Positions 21,436 to 29,407 of a DNA stretch of 64,000 nucleotides are shown piece after piece (the stretch's first letter is position 1; the number at the start of each line of letters is the position of its first letter). The position numbers were made by a program, and so were the translations under genes. Origin of the DNA: CAVQRC01 sp963715045 (GTDB lineage: Bacteria; Planctomycetota; Planctomycetia; Pirellulales; Lacipirellulaceae); NCBI GenBank assembly GCA_963715045.1, contig CAVQRC010000007.1, positions 43,462 to 107,461 on the forward strand, written 5' to 3'. The notes under the pieces were generated by a model, which was given only the letters and a program-made list of their open reading frames with translations, had not been told where the DNA came from and searched no databases.

Positions 21436-22125
21436 ATGCCGATTGACGATTCGTCCTCACAGGATTTGAGGTGCAGCGTGCAAGGCTTCTCCCTCGCTGC
21501 GGCCGGCTTTGTTGTGGCCTGCCTGGGCTTTTTTCTGATGTGGCGGTGGGCCAGCCGTCACTGGCAATTGCCCTGTCCCTCGCTCTTCGCCTGGGCACTG
21601 GAGTCGCACCTGTATTATCGAATCAGCGGAACATCGACGACCCTGGACCGCATGGAACTCCAGCCCGGCCAGCGGATTCTCGAGATCGGCCCTGGCCCCG
21701 GCCGGTTGCTCATCCCGGCCGCCAGGAGAGTCCTGCCTGACGGCGAAGCGGTAGGCATCGACATTCAACCCAGAATGGTCGACCGACTCACACGCCGCGC
21801 GGTTGACGAGGGCGTCACCAACCTGGTGGCAATCGTGGGTGACGCCACGCAGCTCCACGTTGATGAAGCGAGTTTCGATCTTGTATTCCTGGTTACGACG
21901 CTGGGAGAGATCCCTGATCGCCAGGCAGCACTCGCCGAGAGTTTCCGTGCGCTCAAGGCCGGCGGAATCCTGTCAATTACCGAGATCTTTGGAGATCCCC
22001 ACTACCAGTCTCGAAAGACCGTGCAGCGTTTGGCTGAAGACGCCGGCTTTCGCCTGCAGTCGATGCCAGGGGGGTGGTGGTTCTACACGGCGAATTTCGT
22101 CAAGCCTGAAGAGAGCGTAACATGA
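21436..22125 (+). CDS. class I SAM-dependent methyltransferase with N-terminal membrane helix
   Basis: An uninterrupted frame of 229 residues. After a short polar start there is a hydrophobic segment, LAAAGFVVACLGFFLMWRWA, then an aromatic stretch, SHLYYRISGTSTTLDRM. The Rossmann SAM site follows: RILEIGPGPGRLLIPAARRV (motif I), EAVGIDIQPRMVDRL (acidic ribose contact), LVAIVGDATQL and FDLVFLVTTLGEIPDR. The end, GGWWFYTANFVKPE, is typical of membrane-associated UbiE-like methyltransferases. The substrate is unknown; lipids or quinones are plausible for a membrane-tethered enzyme. It is divergent from the dehydratase and closely followed by a CopZ-like gene. Confidence 0.8.
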   Translation: MPIDDSSSQDLRCSVQGFSLAAAGFVVACLGFFLMWRWASRHWQLPCPSLFAWALESHLYYRISGTSTTLDRMELQPGQRILEIGPGPGRLLIPAARRVLPDGEAVGIDIQPRMVDRLTRRAVDEGVTNLVAIVGDATQLHVDEASFDLVFLVTTLGEIPDRQAALAESFRALKAGGILSITEIFGDPHYQSRKTVQRLAEDAGFRLQSMPGGWWFYTANFVKPEESVT

Positions 22126-22204
22126 TGGGCGAGAACCTCGGCCTCTGCGATCGCTGGCCGTCGGTCGTGATCGAAAGGCAGCGCCGATTCCCGGATGACC
22201 TCCG

Positions 22205-22656
22205 ATGAACAAAGCCTTCGTACGCGAACCCGAGTCCGACGGCCGGGCTTACTGCCCTCGCTGCGGTGCGCTCGGGACGCCCGTGAACAAGGTCACGCTG
22301 GATCGCTACGTGCGTAACGAGCGCGAGCACAACTGGGAGACTCCGCCTGGTTCTGCGAATTCGCACGGTGTGACGTGGCCTATTTCGATCTCTACGAGCG
22401 TTTCCTGACGGTCGATGAATTGCAGGCAACCGTGTACCCGAAAGATCCGACTGCGGCGATCTGCGCGTGCTTCGGCTTCGGGCTGGAAGACATTGAAGCG
22501 GACGCCCGCGAGGGGACGCCCACCCGGATCCGGGAGTTGCTCGCCAAATCCAAGTCGCCCGAGGCCCACTGCCAGACGCTCGCGGCCGACGGTCGCTGCT
22601 GTATCCGCGAGGTCCAGCGGCTGTACCTCAAGCGGATCGCCGAGCAACGTGAATGA
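22205..22656 (+). CDS. CopZ-type zinc/[2Fe-2S]-binding protein (one frameshift)
   Basis: The first frame (from 22205) has AYCPRCGALGTPVNKVTLDR, a CxxCG knuckle with the GxxVxxxT pattern of the N-terminal domain of archaeal and planctomycete CopZ. After a frame change at about 22345 the sequence gives FCEFARCDVAYFD, then FLTVDELQATVYPKDPTAAI and CACFGFGLEDIE, which match the second metal site (CxxxxC) and the CxCFG motif, and finally CQTLAADGRCCI. The spaced cysteines fit one zinc and one [2Fe-2S] site. The usual second heavy-metal-associated domain is absent. It probably handles metals or redox signals; copper delivery cannot be assumed. Length is about 150 codons. Confidence 0.65.
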
Positions 22657-22843
22657 CACCGCGGCGGAGCGACGGGCATTGCGGTTGGCTGGCCGACACG
22701 CGACGAGCAACCCGACTAGCCTTTTGCCTTGAGGACCCCGGCGGTCCGCTCGTTGGCCATCACCCAGTTGTGAAAGACCACGGAACCGTAACAATCCTCA
22801 AGGTTTGCCTGATCGTTGCCGATGAATCAGATCATCGGTTTGA

Positions 22844-23680
22844 TTGTCTCGTCCTGCAACGGATACCAGACAGCATGCGCGCAACTCGTTCTTCGACTGC
22901 GATCCCAGCGAGATCGCCCTGGTTGTCGCGCACCCGGGGCATGAACTCCGTATTTTTTCCTGGATGGAGCAATATCGGCCGACGGTGCATGTGCTGACCG
23001 ACGGCTCGGGCCGCGAGCGGCAGGGACGGGTCCGATTTACGACAAAGCTGCTTGAGCAGGTCGGCGCGACACGGGGCTCCATTTACGCACGTTACAGCGA
23101 CATCGGGCTATACAACGCGGTGCTGCGGATGGAGGTGGAACCGCTGCGGGACCTCGTCGACGAGCTCACCTCCGCCCTGGTGCGGCAGGATGTCACAGTC
23201 GTGCTCGGGGATGCCGCCGAGGGCCAGTTCATGGCCCACGACCTGTGGAGGGAAATGCGAATCATCGCCGTCGAACGTGCCGAGGCCATCCTCCAGCGGC
23301 CGATTGAGCAGTATGAATTCGCCGTCGATTCGCACCCGCACAACTGCCCGTCCGCACTCAAAGATCAAGCGATTCGAATCGACCTCGACGAACGGGCATT
23401 CGAGCGGAAACTCGCGGCGGCTTACCAGAACGTGCTTGTGCGACGGTTCGTCAACCAGATGCTCGCCGCCTATGGAACCGAAGCGTTTCGCAGCGAGTTC
23501 TTCTTCCCGTTTTCGCCGCAGTCGCTGTTGACGCCGGAACTTCAGCAGCGACCGAAGTACGAGCAGCTCGGGGAAGAGCTTGTAGCCCGGGGCGTCTATC
23601 CGGAAGTAATCCGTTTCCGCCAGCACCTGCTGCCGATCTACGCATCGCTGCGGGAAGCGGCGCTCCCGGTCGCGGCGTAG
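22844..23680 (+). CDS. PIG-L/LmbE-like hydrolase family protein
   Basis: This frame of 278 residues begins at a TTG; nearby start choices are uncertain. It contains IALVVAHPGHELRIFSWMEQ followed by YRPTVHVLTDGSG, the arrangement of PIG-L-type deacetylases, where the motif is AHPDDE. Here the pair of acids is replaced by GH-E, so the metal site is altered. Later, LGDAAEGQFMAHDLWREMRI supplies a second His region. No frameshift is apparent. It precedes a glycosyltransferase by about 90 bp in the same direction, which fits glycan or glycolipid metabolism. Enzymatic activity is uncertain because of the changed metal motif. Confidence 0.55.
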   Translation: MSRPATDTRQHARNSFFDCDPSEIALVVAHPGHELRIFSWMEQYRPTVHVLTDGSGRERQGRVRFTTKLLEQVGATRGSIYARYSDIGLYNAVLRMEVEPLRDLVDELTSALVRQDVTVVLGDAAEGQFMAHDLWREMRIIAVERAEAILQRPIEQYEFAVDSHPHNCPSALKDQAIRIDLDERAFERKLAAAYQNVLVRRFVNQMLAAYGTEAFRSEFFFPFSPQSLLTPELQQRPKYEQLGEELVARGVYPEVIRFRQHLLPIYASLREAALPVAA

Positions 23681-23732
23681 TACTTATCCCAGAACTTCAG
23701 GGAACGTGCCCCACGGTCGGGGGATTCGGGTG
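23681..23732. repeat. imperfect ~50-bp dispersed repeat, copy 2
   Basis: This segment starts at the PIG-L-like stop and resembles the segment at 11239-11290, sharing ATCCCAGA and a core of GTGxCCCACGGTCxGGG. It lies in the gap before the glycosyltransferase gene. Confidence 0.4.
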
Positions 23733-23773
23733 CTTAAGCCTGTTTGGGGATCGGCTCTTAGTCGGTAGGCACC

Positions 23774-24913
23774 GTGCGAATCCTGATCACCAACAATCGC
23801 CTCGCAAAGCGGACCGGCACGGAGCTGTATGTCTTCGAGCTCGCGCTGGAATTGCTGGCCCGCGGTCATCAGCCGGCTGTTTTCACGCCGCAGGCGGGCG
23901 CGTTGGCGGAGCAACTCCGCAGCAGAACGGTACCGGTCGTCGATCGCCTGGCGGCCCTGAAGGCAACGCCTGAAATTATCCATGGCCATCACCGTGAGCC
24001 GCTGCTGCTGGCCAGCATGCGGTTTCCCCAGGTTCCCGCGGTGTTCGTCTGCCATTCTTGGAATTCACCCGACGATCTGCCGCTGAAGCTGCCGAATCTG
24101 GCCCGCTTCGTGGCGGTCGACGAAGCTTGCCGTGACAGATTGATCTACGAAGGGGGCATTCCCGCGGACGCGACGCAGCTCGTTGGTAATTTCGCCAACA
24201 CCAGGCGATTCCGACCCCGCGGCCCCCTGCCGAGTCGGCCAAAACGGGCGTTGCTGTTCACCAACCGTGCGGCAATCGGCAGCTTTCCCCGCGCCCTCGC
24301 CAAAGGGTGCGCACGACGGGGCGTCAAGCTCGACACACTTCGGTCGATCGCCGGCAAACAGTGCGAAACGCCCGAACACATCCTGCCGGACTACGACATC
24401 GTTTTCGCCCGGGGCAAGGCGGCCATCGAGGCACTCGCCGTCGGCAACGCGGTGATCCTCTGCGACCGCAAGGGGCTCGGGCCGATGGTCACCAGCTCGA
24501 ATTTACCCCAGTTGCGGCGGTGGAACTTCGGGCGTCGATCGTTCGTGAAAGCGGTCGCGACGGAAAATGTCGCCCGGGCGATCGCCGACTACTCTTCCGA
24601 CGACGCCCGCGCCGTGAGCGAAGCGATCCGACGGAGTTCGCCGCTGGAAGCCATCGTGGACGAGTGGCTGGCGATCTACCAGGCGGTGGCCGACGACTGT
24701 CGGCCGCGGGAAGTAGAGTGGCCGAGCGAGACGCTGCGGATCGCGGCCGAACACCTCGAGAGTCTCTCGCCCACGCTCGCGATGGGAAGGAAGGCCGAGC
24801 GTCGCCGCGCGGTGTTCTCCCGGCTGCGAAGACTTCTCCGGTCCGGCTCCAAGAAGCGACAGCCCTCGATTCTGTACGCCCCGAACCCGTCGCGAACACA
24901 ACCGGCCGCCTGA
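23774..24913 (+). CDS. glycosyltransferase, GT4/GT-B-like
   Basis: An intact frame of 379 residues starting at GTG 23774. It opens MRILITNNRLAKRTGTELYV, then FELALELLARGHQPAVFTPQ, the usual N-terminal Rossmann start of GT4 enzymes. HGHHREPLLLASMRFP and PAVFVCHSWNSPDDLP follow. The C-terminal half has DYDIVFARGKAAIEALAVGN and AVILCDRKGLGPMV, corresponding to the nucleotide-sugar pocket with its conserved Glu. The tail, RRRAVFSRLRRLLRSGSKKR, is basic and may bind membrane. The donor and acceptor cannot be told. Confidence 0.72.
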   Translation: MRILITNNRLAKRTGTELYVFELALELLARGHQPAVFTPQAGALAEQLRSRTVPVVDRLAALKATPEIIHGHHREPLLLASMRFPQVPAVFVCHSWNSPDDLPLKLPNLARFVAVDEACRDRLIYEGGIPADATQLVGNFANTRRFRPRGPLPSRPKRALLFTNRAAIGSFPRALAKGCARRGVKLDTLRSIAGKQCETPEHILPDYDIVFARGKAAIEALAVGNAVILCDRKGLGPMVTSSNLPQLRRWNFGRRSFVKAVATENVARAIADYSSDDARAVSEAIRRSSPLEAIVDEWLAIYQAVADDCRPREVEWPSETLRIAAEHLESLSPTLAMGRKAERRRAVFSRLRRLLRSGSKKRQPSILYAPNPSRTQPAA

Positions 24914-24997
24914 GGGCCAGGGTTGCTGCCGATCGGGATCCCAGGCTGTCCGATCACTGCCCATTGTCCGGGAATCAGTGCGGCTTTCACGCCACCC

Positions 24998-25071
<74 letters not shown>

Positions 25072-25198
25072 AGCGAAGCGGTACTCGTACTCGAACTGGT
25101 AGTGCCAGAAAGCGGTCCGTCGTGAGATCGTTGGAAGTTGCCGCCGAGCGATCCTTCGTTCCCGCGGTGTTCCGATTACGAGTACCGGCCTGCGGCCT

Positions 25199-25222
25199 GA
25201 GCACGAGCACGAGCACGAGCAG
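25199..25222. repeat. inverted partner of the hexanucleotide repeat (AGCACG units)
   Basis: Four units of AGCACG type lie 128 bp after the first array and are its reverse complement, so the two arrays could pair into a long hairpin. Between them are GTACTCGTACTCG and GAGTACCGGCC, a second complementary pair. Confidence 0.75.
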
Positions 25223-25313
25223 GGACAGGGACTTGAATTCTGTGCCCTCGCTCCCGTTGGACCTGCCGTACGGTGGGATTCGTCCACCAAACGGTACACG
25301 CTACAATCTTCTC

Positions 25314-25568
25314 ATGAGTGCACTCGATCCCAGCAGCCAACACGCCGATGCCCGCGATGACGAAGATTCATGGCGCGAATGGTATCGCTTGACGCCCCTG
25401 CAAAGGTGGCATGAATCCATGAAACTCTGGCACTTCTATTTGCAGGTAGGGGGCACGCTTGATCCCGAACCCGATCCACAAAGTCCTTTCGACGCTTTTC
25501 TCCCACGAAGTAAAGCACCTGCTTATGGGCGGTCAAGCCTGCGTGTTTTACGGCGCAGCCGAGTTTAG
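25314..25568 (+). CDS. small hypothetical protein next to a nucleotidyltransferase-like frame
   Basis: Starting at the ATG at 25314 there are 84 residues, including DSWREWYRLTPLQRWHESMK and LWHFYLQVGGTLDPEPDPQS. This compact Trp/Tyr-rich acidic sequence recurs in planctomycetes beside MNT-type nucleotidyltransferase genes, as far as I recognise it. The last ~20 residues overlap the next frame and may not be native. It could be the small partner of a two-gene module; no antitoxin activity can be claimed from sequence. Confidence 0.5.
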   Translation: MSALDPSSQHADARDDEDSWREWYRLTPLQRWHESMKLWHFYLQVGGTLDPEPDPQSPFDAFLPRSKAPAYGRSSLRVLRRSRV

Positions 25569-25740
25569 TCGTGATTGCGACATCGTCATCCTGGCAGAAG
25601 ATGAAAACTTCGATCGGCTGGCTGCCGCGCTGGATGAATTGAAGGCAGAATGCATTGCGGTTCCGCCCATGAAACGGGAGTATCTTGATAAGTTGATTCA
25701 ATGCCGGGCTCGTCTGAGCGGCGTCCCACTACTGCCCTGA
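25459..25740 (+). pseudogene. nucleotidyltransferase-domain (MNT-like) protein, truncated
   Basis: The frame begins MIPNPIHKVLSTLFSHEVKH, then LLMGGQACVFYGAAEFSRDC and DIVILAEDENFDRLAAALDE. The GGQA..YG.....R...D.V pattern is that of small nucleotidyltransferase-fold proteins (usually about 180 residues), with Asp pairs after the strand. Here it stops after about 93 residues and its last ~5 codons run into the end of the convergent kinase gene. The conserved second half is missing, so it is probably a remnant. Confidence 0.55.
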
Positions 25741-28700
25741 GTCGCCCGGTTTCGGCGGCGAGCCGGTGGGATTGGCTCGCTGCTCGCCCCACCACGCGAA
25801 TTCAGCACCGAGTCCCGACTTCTCGATCAGTGCCATCGACTCTGCCAGATTACCGGCAGCCGCGAGCGTCAGGGCGTGGTTGAGAATGAACTTGCGAGTA
25901 TCGGCATGATCCTCGCCGAGAGTCCGTCGGGCGGCGTTCACCACCTCATCGTGAAGAGGAAGGGCTTCGTCGAAGCGGTCGACATCCCGATAGACCACCG
26001 CGAGACGGTTCATCGATTTGAGCGTACCGAGATGGTCCTCGCCGAATCTGGCTCTCCGCAATTCCAGCAACTCTTCATAGAGCGGCAACGCGTCGTGCGG
26101 CTGTTCGGCGTTCCAGAGGGCATCGGCAAGATTGACCATCGTCTGGAGTGTGTGCGGATGTTCCGGCCCGAGTGTCTCCCTGAGCAGGGTGAGTGTCTCT
26201 TCAAAGAGGGGCACCGCCTCGTCGAATTTTCCCAGTCGCAGGAGACTCCAGGCAAGATTGTGCATGGAACTGAGCGTATCGCGGTGCCGCAGTCCGAATT
26301 TCACCCTCCGCAGCTTCAGCGTCTCTTCGTTGAGCAGCCGCGCGTCGTCGAATTTCTCCATGGCATAAAGAGCGGCAGCGAGATTGTTCATCGACTTGAG
26401 CGTATTCGGATGGTCCGGCCCGAGTTTCGTCTTCATCAAGTTCATGGTCTTTTCCAGGAGCGGCAGCTCCTCGTCATGCTTTCCCAAGGCGTTCAGGCCT
26501 AACGCCAGGTTGTTCATCGATAAGAGTGTCTGCGGGTGATCGTGACCAAGTGTGGCCCGGCGTAACTGCAGCGTTTCGCGATAGAGCGGCAAAGCTTCGT
26601 CCAGCCTGTCGGCGTTGTGGAGTGCCCGGGCGTAGTTGTTCATCGTGTTGAGCGTCTGCGGGTGGTGGGGTCCGAGTGTCGCTTTCGTCAGCTTCAGCGT
26701 CTCCGCATAGAGCGGCAGTGCCTGTTCGAGCTGCCCCGCATAGAGGAGTGCGAAGGCGAGGTTGTTCATCGAAATGAGTGTGCTTGGGTGGTCCGGCCCG
26801 AGTGTGGCCTTCCTCAACCTGAGCGTTTCTTCATGGAGGCGTATCGCCTGTTCAAGCCGCTCCACGTCATGCAAGGCCAGGGCAAGGTCGTTCATCGAAG
26901 AGAGCGTACCCGGGTCGTGTGGTCCGAGAATCGCGACGCGTAACTTCAACGTCTCTTGAAGCAGCGGCAGCGCCGTGTCGAGCTTGCCCGCTGCTCGCAA
27001 GACCCGCGCGAGACTGCCCATTGACGTCAGCGTATCCGGGTGCTCGCGCCCCAACTGTTCGTCGTAGATCTCCCGCGATTGCTCCAGGACTTCGATGGCC
27101 TCGGCCAGCAGTCCCAACCCGTGATACGAGTTGCCGATTGCCATCAGCAGCCGCGCTTTGACGACCGGGTCTTCATCGAGCTCGGTCAGCAACCGCTGAC
27201 GCTCACGATCGAGGATGTCAGCGACTTTGATCTCTCTGCCGCCCAGGTCCGGGTCCGGGCTGCGGAACGCGGAGACGAGAAAGTCCTCGACCTGTTCGGC
27301 GTGGCGACGCATCTCGGCTTCCTGCTGTTGCGCTTGCTCTGCCTCCGTCCGAGCGACATGCTCCTTGTCGGCCGAGGCCACGGCCCTCTGGCGTGCGTCT
27401 TCGATCAACACCAATGAGACCGTTGCCGCGCCCGCGAGGGTAACCAGCCCGATCGCCGCCGCACGGACCAGAACACGATGCGATCGCCCCCACCGGCTGC
27501 TGCGTTCCAGCCACCGTTCTCGGTATGAACTCACGGGCTCATCGGCGAGGTAGTGCTCGATGTCTTCGGCCATATCCCGGGCGGACTGGTAGCGATCATC
27601 GATGTCCCGGGCCAGGGCTTTCGCGCAAATCGCCTCGAGCGGCCGCGGCACGTGGGGGTTCACCTCTCGGGCACGTTGCACGTTGGCACGACGGGCTCGA
27701 TCGATAATTCTGTCCGCACCGCTTCCCGTCAATGGCGACCGGCCGGTTAGGATGCAGAACAGCGTCGCCCCGAGGTTGAAAACGTCGCTCGCCGGGCCAA
27801 TCTGGTCGACCCTGCCTGAAGCCTGCTCAGGGCTCATGAATTCGGGCGTACCGAGGGCGCAGCCTTGAAGCGTCGCCTGATTTTCTGGCGCTGGTCGCGG
27901 TCGAAGCGTCGTCTCCTGCAACTCTGCATCCGGAGGGACATCCCTCGGCCTGCCGACCGCTTTGGCGAGACCCCAGTCGACAACGAGCGTTTCCCCGTAA
28001 GCGCCCAACAGGATATTCGCGGGTTTGATGTCGCGGTGAATCACACCCCGACTATGGGCGTAGTGGATCGCCTGGCAGACGTCGAGAAACCGGTCGAGCA
28101 GCCTGCGGAGTTCGGGCACGCGGGCGCTCGGGTCGCGATCCTCCGACCGCCGGGAGTGCAGCGCTCCAATCGCGTCTTTGAGCGTCTCGCCCTGCACCAT
28201 CCTCATCGCATAGTACGGCCGGCCGTCGTGGTGGCGGCCATAGCCGTAGACCGGCACGATCCCCGGGTGCTCGAGACGACCGGTGATTTCGGCCTCGCGG
28301 GTGAACCGCTCTTGAATCTGAGGATCTTCGGCGTGGTGTTCCTGGATCTCCTTCAACGCGACCTCGCGGTCGAGTTCGCTGTCCCGGGCTACAAAGACGT
28401 CACCCAGGCCGCCGCGTGCATAGTGCCTGATGACTTCAAAACGCCCTGCCGAAGCACGATTCGACGAGTCGTCGCTACCCATTGTCGCCTCGGCCGAGCG
28501 CTGCTGGGAAGGACCGTCGGTCCTGGGTCGGGCGGACGTTACTTCGATGGAACTTCCCCAGGCAAAACCGGCGCGTACGGTTGCCTTATCGCTCGGAAAC
28601 CGTGATTCGTAATCAGCCCAGGCCGGTGTCTCACCGTCCTTACGACGATACGCGACCTCCAACGCAATGAGCTCCTGCAGCAGTTGTGGCCTGGTGGGCT

Positions 28701-28845
28701 CAGCCACGTCCGCCAGATACTCCTCGATGCGGGGGTTCAGGCCAGCACACCATGCGGCCTCGAACCGGTCGCAAATCCGATCGAGTTCGCGGAGCAGGTG
28801 GGTCCGATGGCCTCCGTCAACACTCGCCGAAATCTGAGATCTCAT
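25729..28845 (-). CDS. Ser/Thr protein kinase with transmembrane helix and TPR array
   Basis: An intact protein of about 1,038 residues, counted from the ATG at 28845 (MRSQISASVDGG); an ATG 14 codons upstream is also possible. The N-terminal ~100 residues resemble the planctomycete pre-kinase segment (ICDRFEAAWCAGLNPRIEEY). The kinase domain has RGGLGDVFVARD, VALKEI (ATP Lys), VIHRDIKPANILL (catalytic Asp), VVDWGLAK (DWG in place of DFG) and FMSPEQ. A single helix, VLVRAAAIGLVTLAGAATVS, separates it from ten kinesin-light-chain-style TPR repeats of 42 residues with the core GPDHPxTLxSMNNLAxAL. The topology places the kinase inside the cell and the TPRs on the far side of the membrane. It probably links surface or periplasmic protein contacts to phosphorylation. 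Confidence 0.9.
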   Translation of the reverse strand: MRSQISASVDGGHRTHLLRELDRICDRFEAAWCAGLNPRIEEYLADVAEPTRPQLLQELIALEVAYRRKDGETPAWADYESRFPSDKATVRAGFAWGSSIEVTSARPRTDGPSQQRSAEATMGSDDSSNRASAGRFEVIRHYARGGLGDVFVARDSELDREVALKEIQEHHAEDPQIQERFTREAEITGRLEHPGIVPVYGYGRHHDGRPYYAMRMVQGETLKDAIGALHSRRSEDRDPSARVPELRRLLDRFLDVCQAIHYAHSRGVIHRDIKPANILLGAYGETLVVDWGLAKAVGRPRDVPPDAELQETTLRPRPAPENQATLQGCALGTPEFMSPEQASGRVDQIGPASDVFNLGATLFCILTGRSPLTGSGADRIIDRARRANVQRAREVNPHVPRPLEAICAKALARDIDDRYQSARDMAEDIEHYLADEPVSSYRERWLERSSRWGRSHRVLVRAAAIGLVTLAGAATVSLVLIEDARQRAVASADKEHVARTEAEQAQQQEAEMRRHAEQVEDFLVSAFRSPDPDLGGREIKVADILDRERQRLLTELDEDPVVKARLLMAIGNSYHGLGLLAEAIEVLEQSREIYDEQLGREHPDTLTSMGSLARVLRAAGKLDTALPLLQETLKLRVAILGPHDPGTLSSMNDLALALHDVERLEQAIRLHEETLRLRKATLGPDHPSTLISMNNLAFALLYAGQLEQALPLYAETLKLTKATLGPHHPQTLNTMNNYARALHNADRLDEALPLYRETLQLRRATLGHDHPQTLLSMNNLALGLNALGKHDEELPLLEKTMNLMKTKLGPDHPNTLKSMNNLAAALYAMEKFDDARLLNEETLKLRRVKFGLRHRDTLSSMHNLAWSLLRLGKFDEAVPLFEETLTLLRETLGPEHPHTLQTMVNLADALWNAEQPHDALPLYEELLELRRARFGEDHLGTLKSMNRLAVVYRDVDRFDEALPLHDEVVNAARRTLGEDHADTRKFILNHALTLAAAGNLAESMALIEKSGLGAEFAWWGEQRANPTGSPPKPGDSGQ

Positions 28846-29407
28846 GATCGCCCACCTCTTGCGGCCAAGTGCGTTGGTCGGGTTCAAGACCCGATCCCAG
28901 AATCCGCTTCAGTTCGATCCAGCAAGTCACGGAGTGGAATTCAAGTGACTGCACGTTCATCCGGATATCGCTCGAATCCTGTGCGTTGCTTCTGGCCGCA
29001 AACCCCGTGCCACCTGAGCCGATCGCCAATTCACGTCGCGTCACTATGCAATGCCAATCGTCGCGGTAGAAAAATGTGTGCGATGCCGCACGTCGTTGTG
29101 CCGGCCTGACCACGTCAGCCGCACGACAACTCCTGGCCAGACTTGCGGGCAAGTCGTTTCGTTGAGTTTCCCGCTCTCATCGAGGTCTACCAGCAATACC
29201 GACAGACTCTGGTCGAGCATTGGCAGCAGTTCCTTTTCGCACGCTTTGAGATTGTTGCTGTGCGTATCCCAGCCGTCGCAAGGTTCACGTGCCAACCGCG
29301 GGACACACCCGCTAGAGGCTGGAGGTTGGAGGCTGGAGGTTGGAGGCTGGAGGTTGGAGGTTGGAGGCTGGAGGTGGGAGGTGGGAATGGTTGCTGGTTC
29401 GGGTTGT
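28846..29407. other. gene-free stretch between the kinase and the surface-protein gene
   Basis: No conserved coding sequence is visible in this interval of about 560 bp. It includes the 3' side of the giant surface-protein gene, with the heptanucleotide repeat described separately, and the promoter side of the kinase gene. Confidence 0.5.
29315..29385. repeat. tandem 7-bp repeat (TGGAGGY)
   Basis: About ten units of TGGAGGT/TGGAGGC alternate from 29315 to 29385, just 3' of the giant surface-protein gene. The unit is purine-rich on the plus strand. It is a simple microsatellite; the unit count probably varies between strains. Confidence 0.88.

Noticed and set aside
21361..21598. Upstream extension of the dehydratase frame to 730 residues
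   Set aside because: The added residues are basic, low in hydrophobics and absent from YjhG; the TTG at 21361 with CCGAGG upstream gives the family length.
25876..28605. Several plus-strand frames of 100-246 codons across the kinase-TPR gene
   Set aside because: They lie wholly inside the intact 1,038-residue kinase-TPR gene and mirror its repeat structure.
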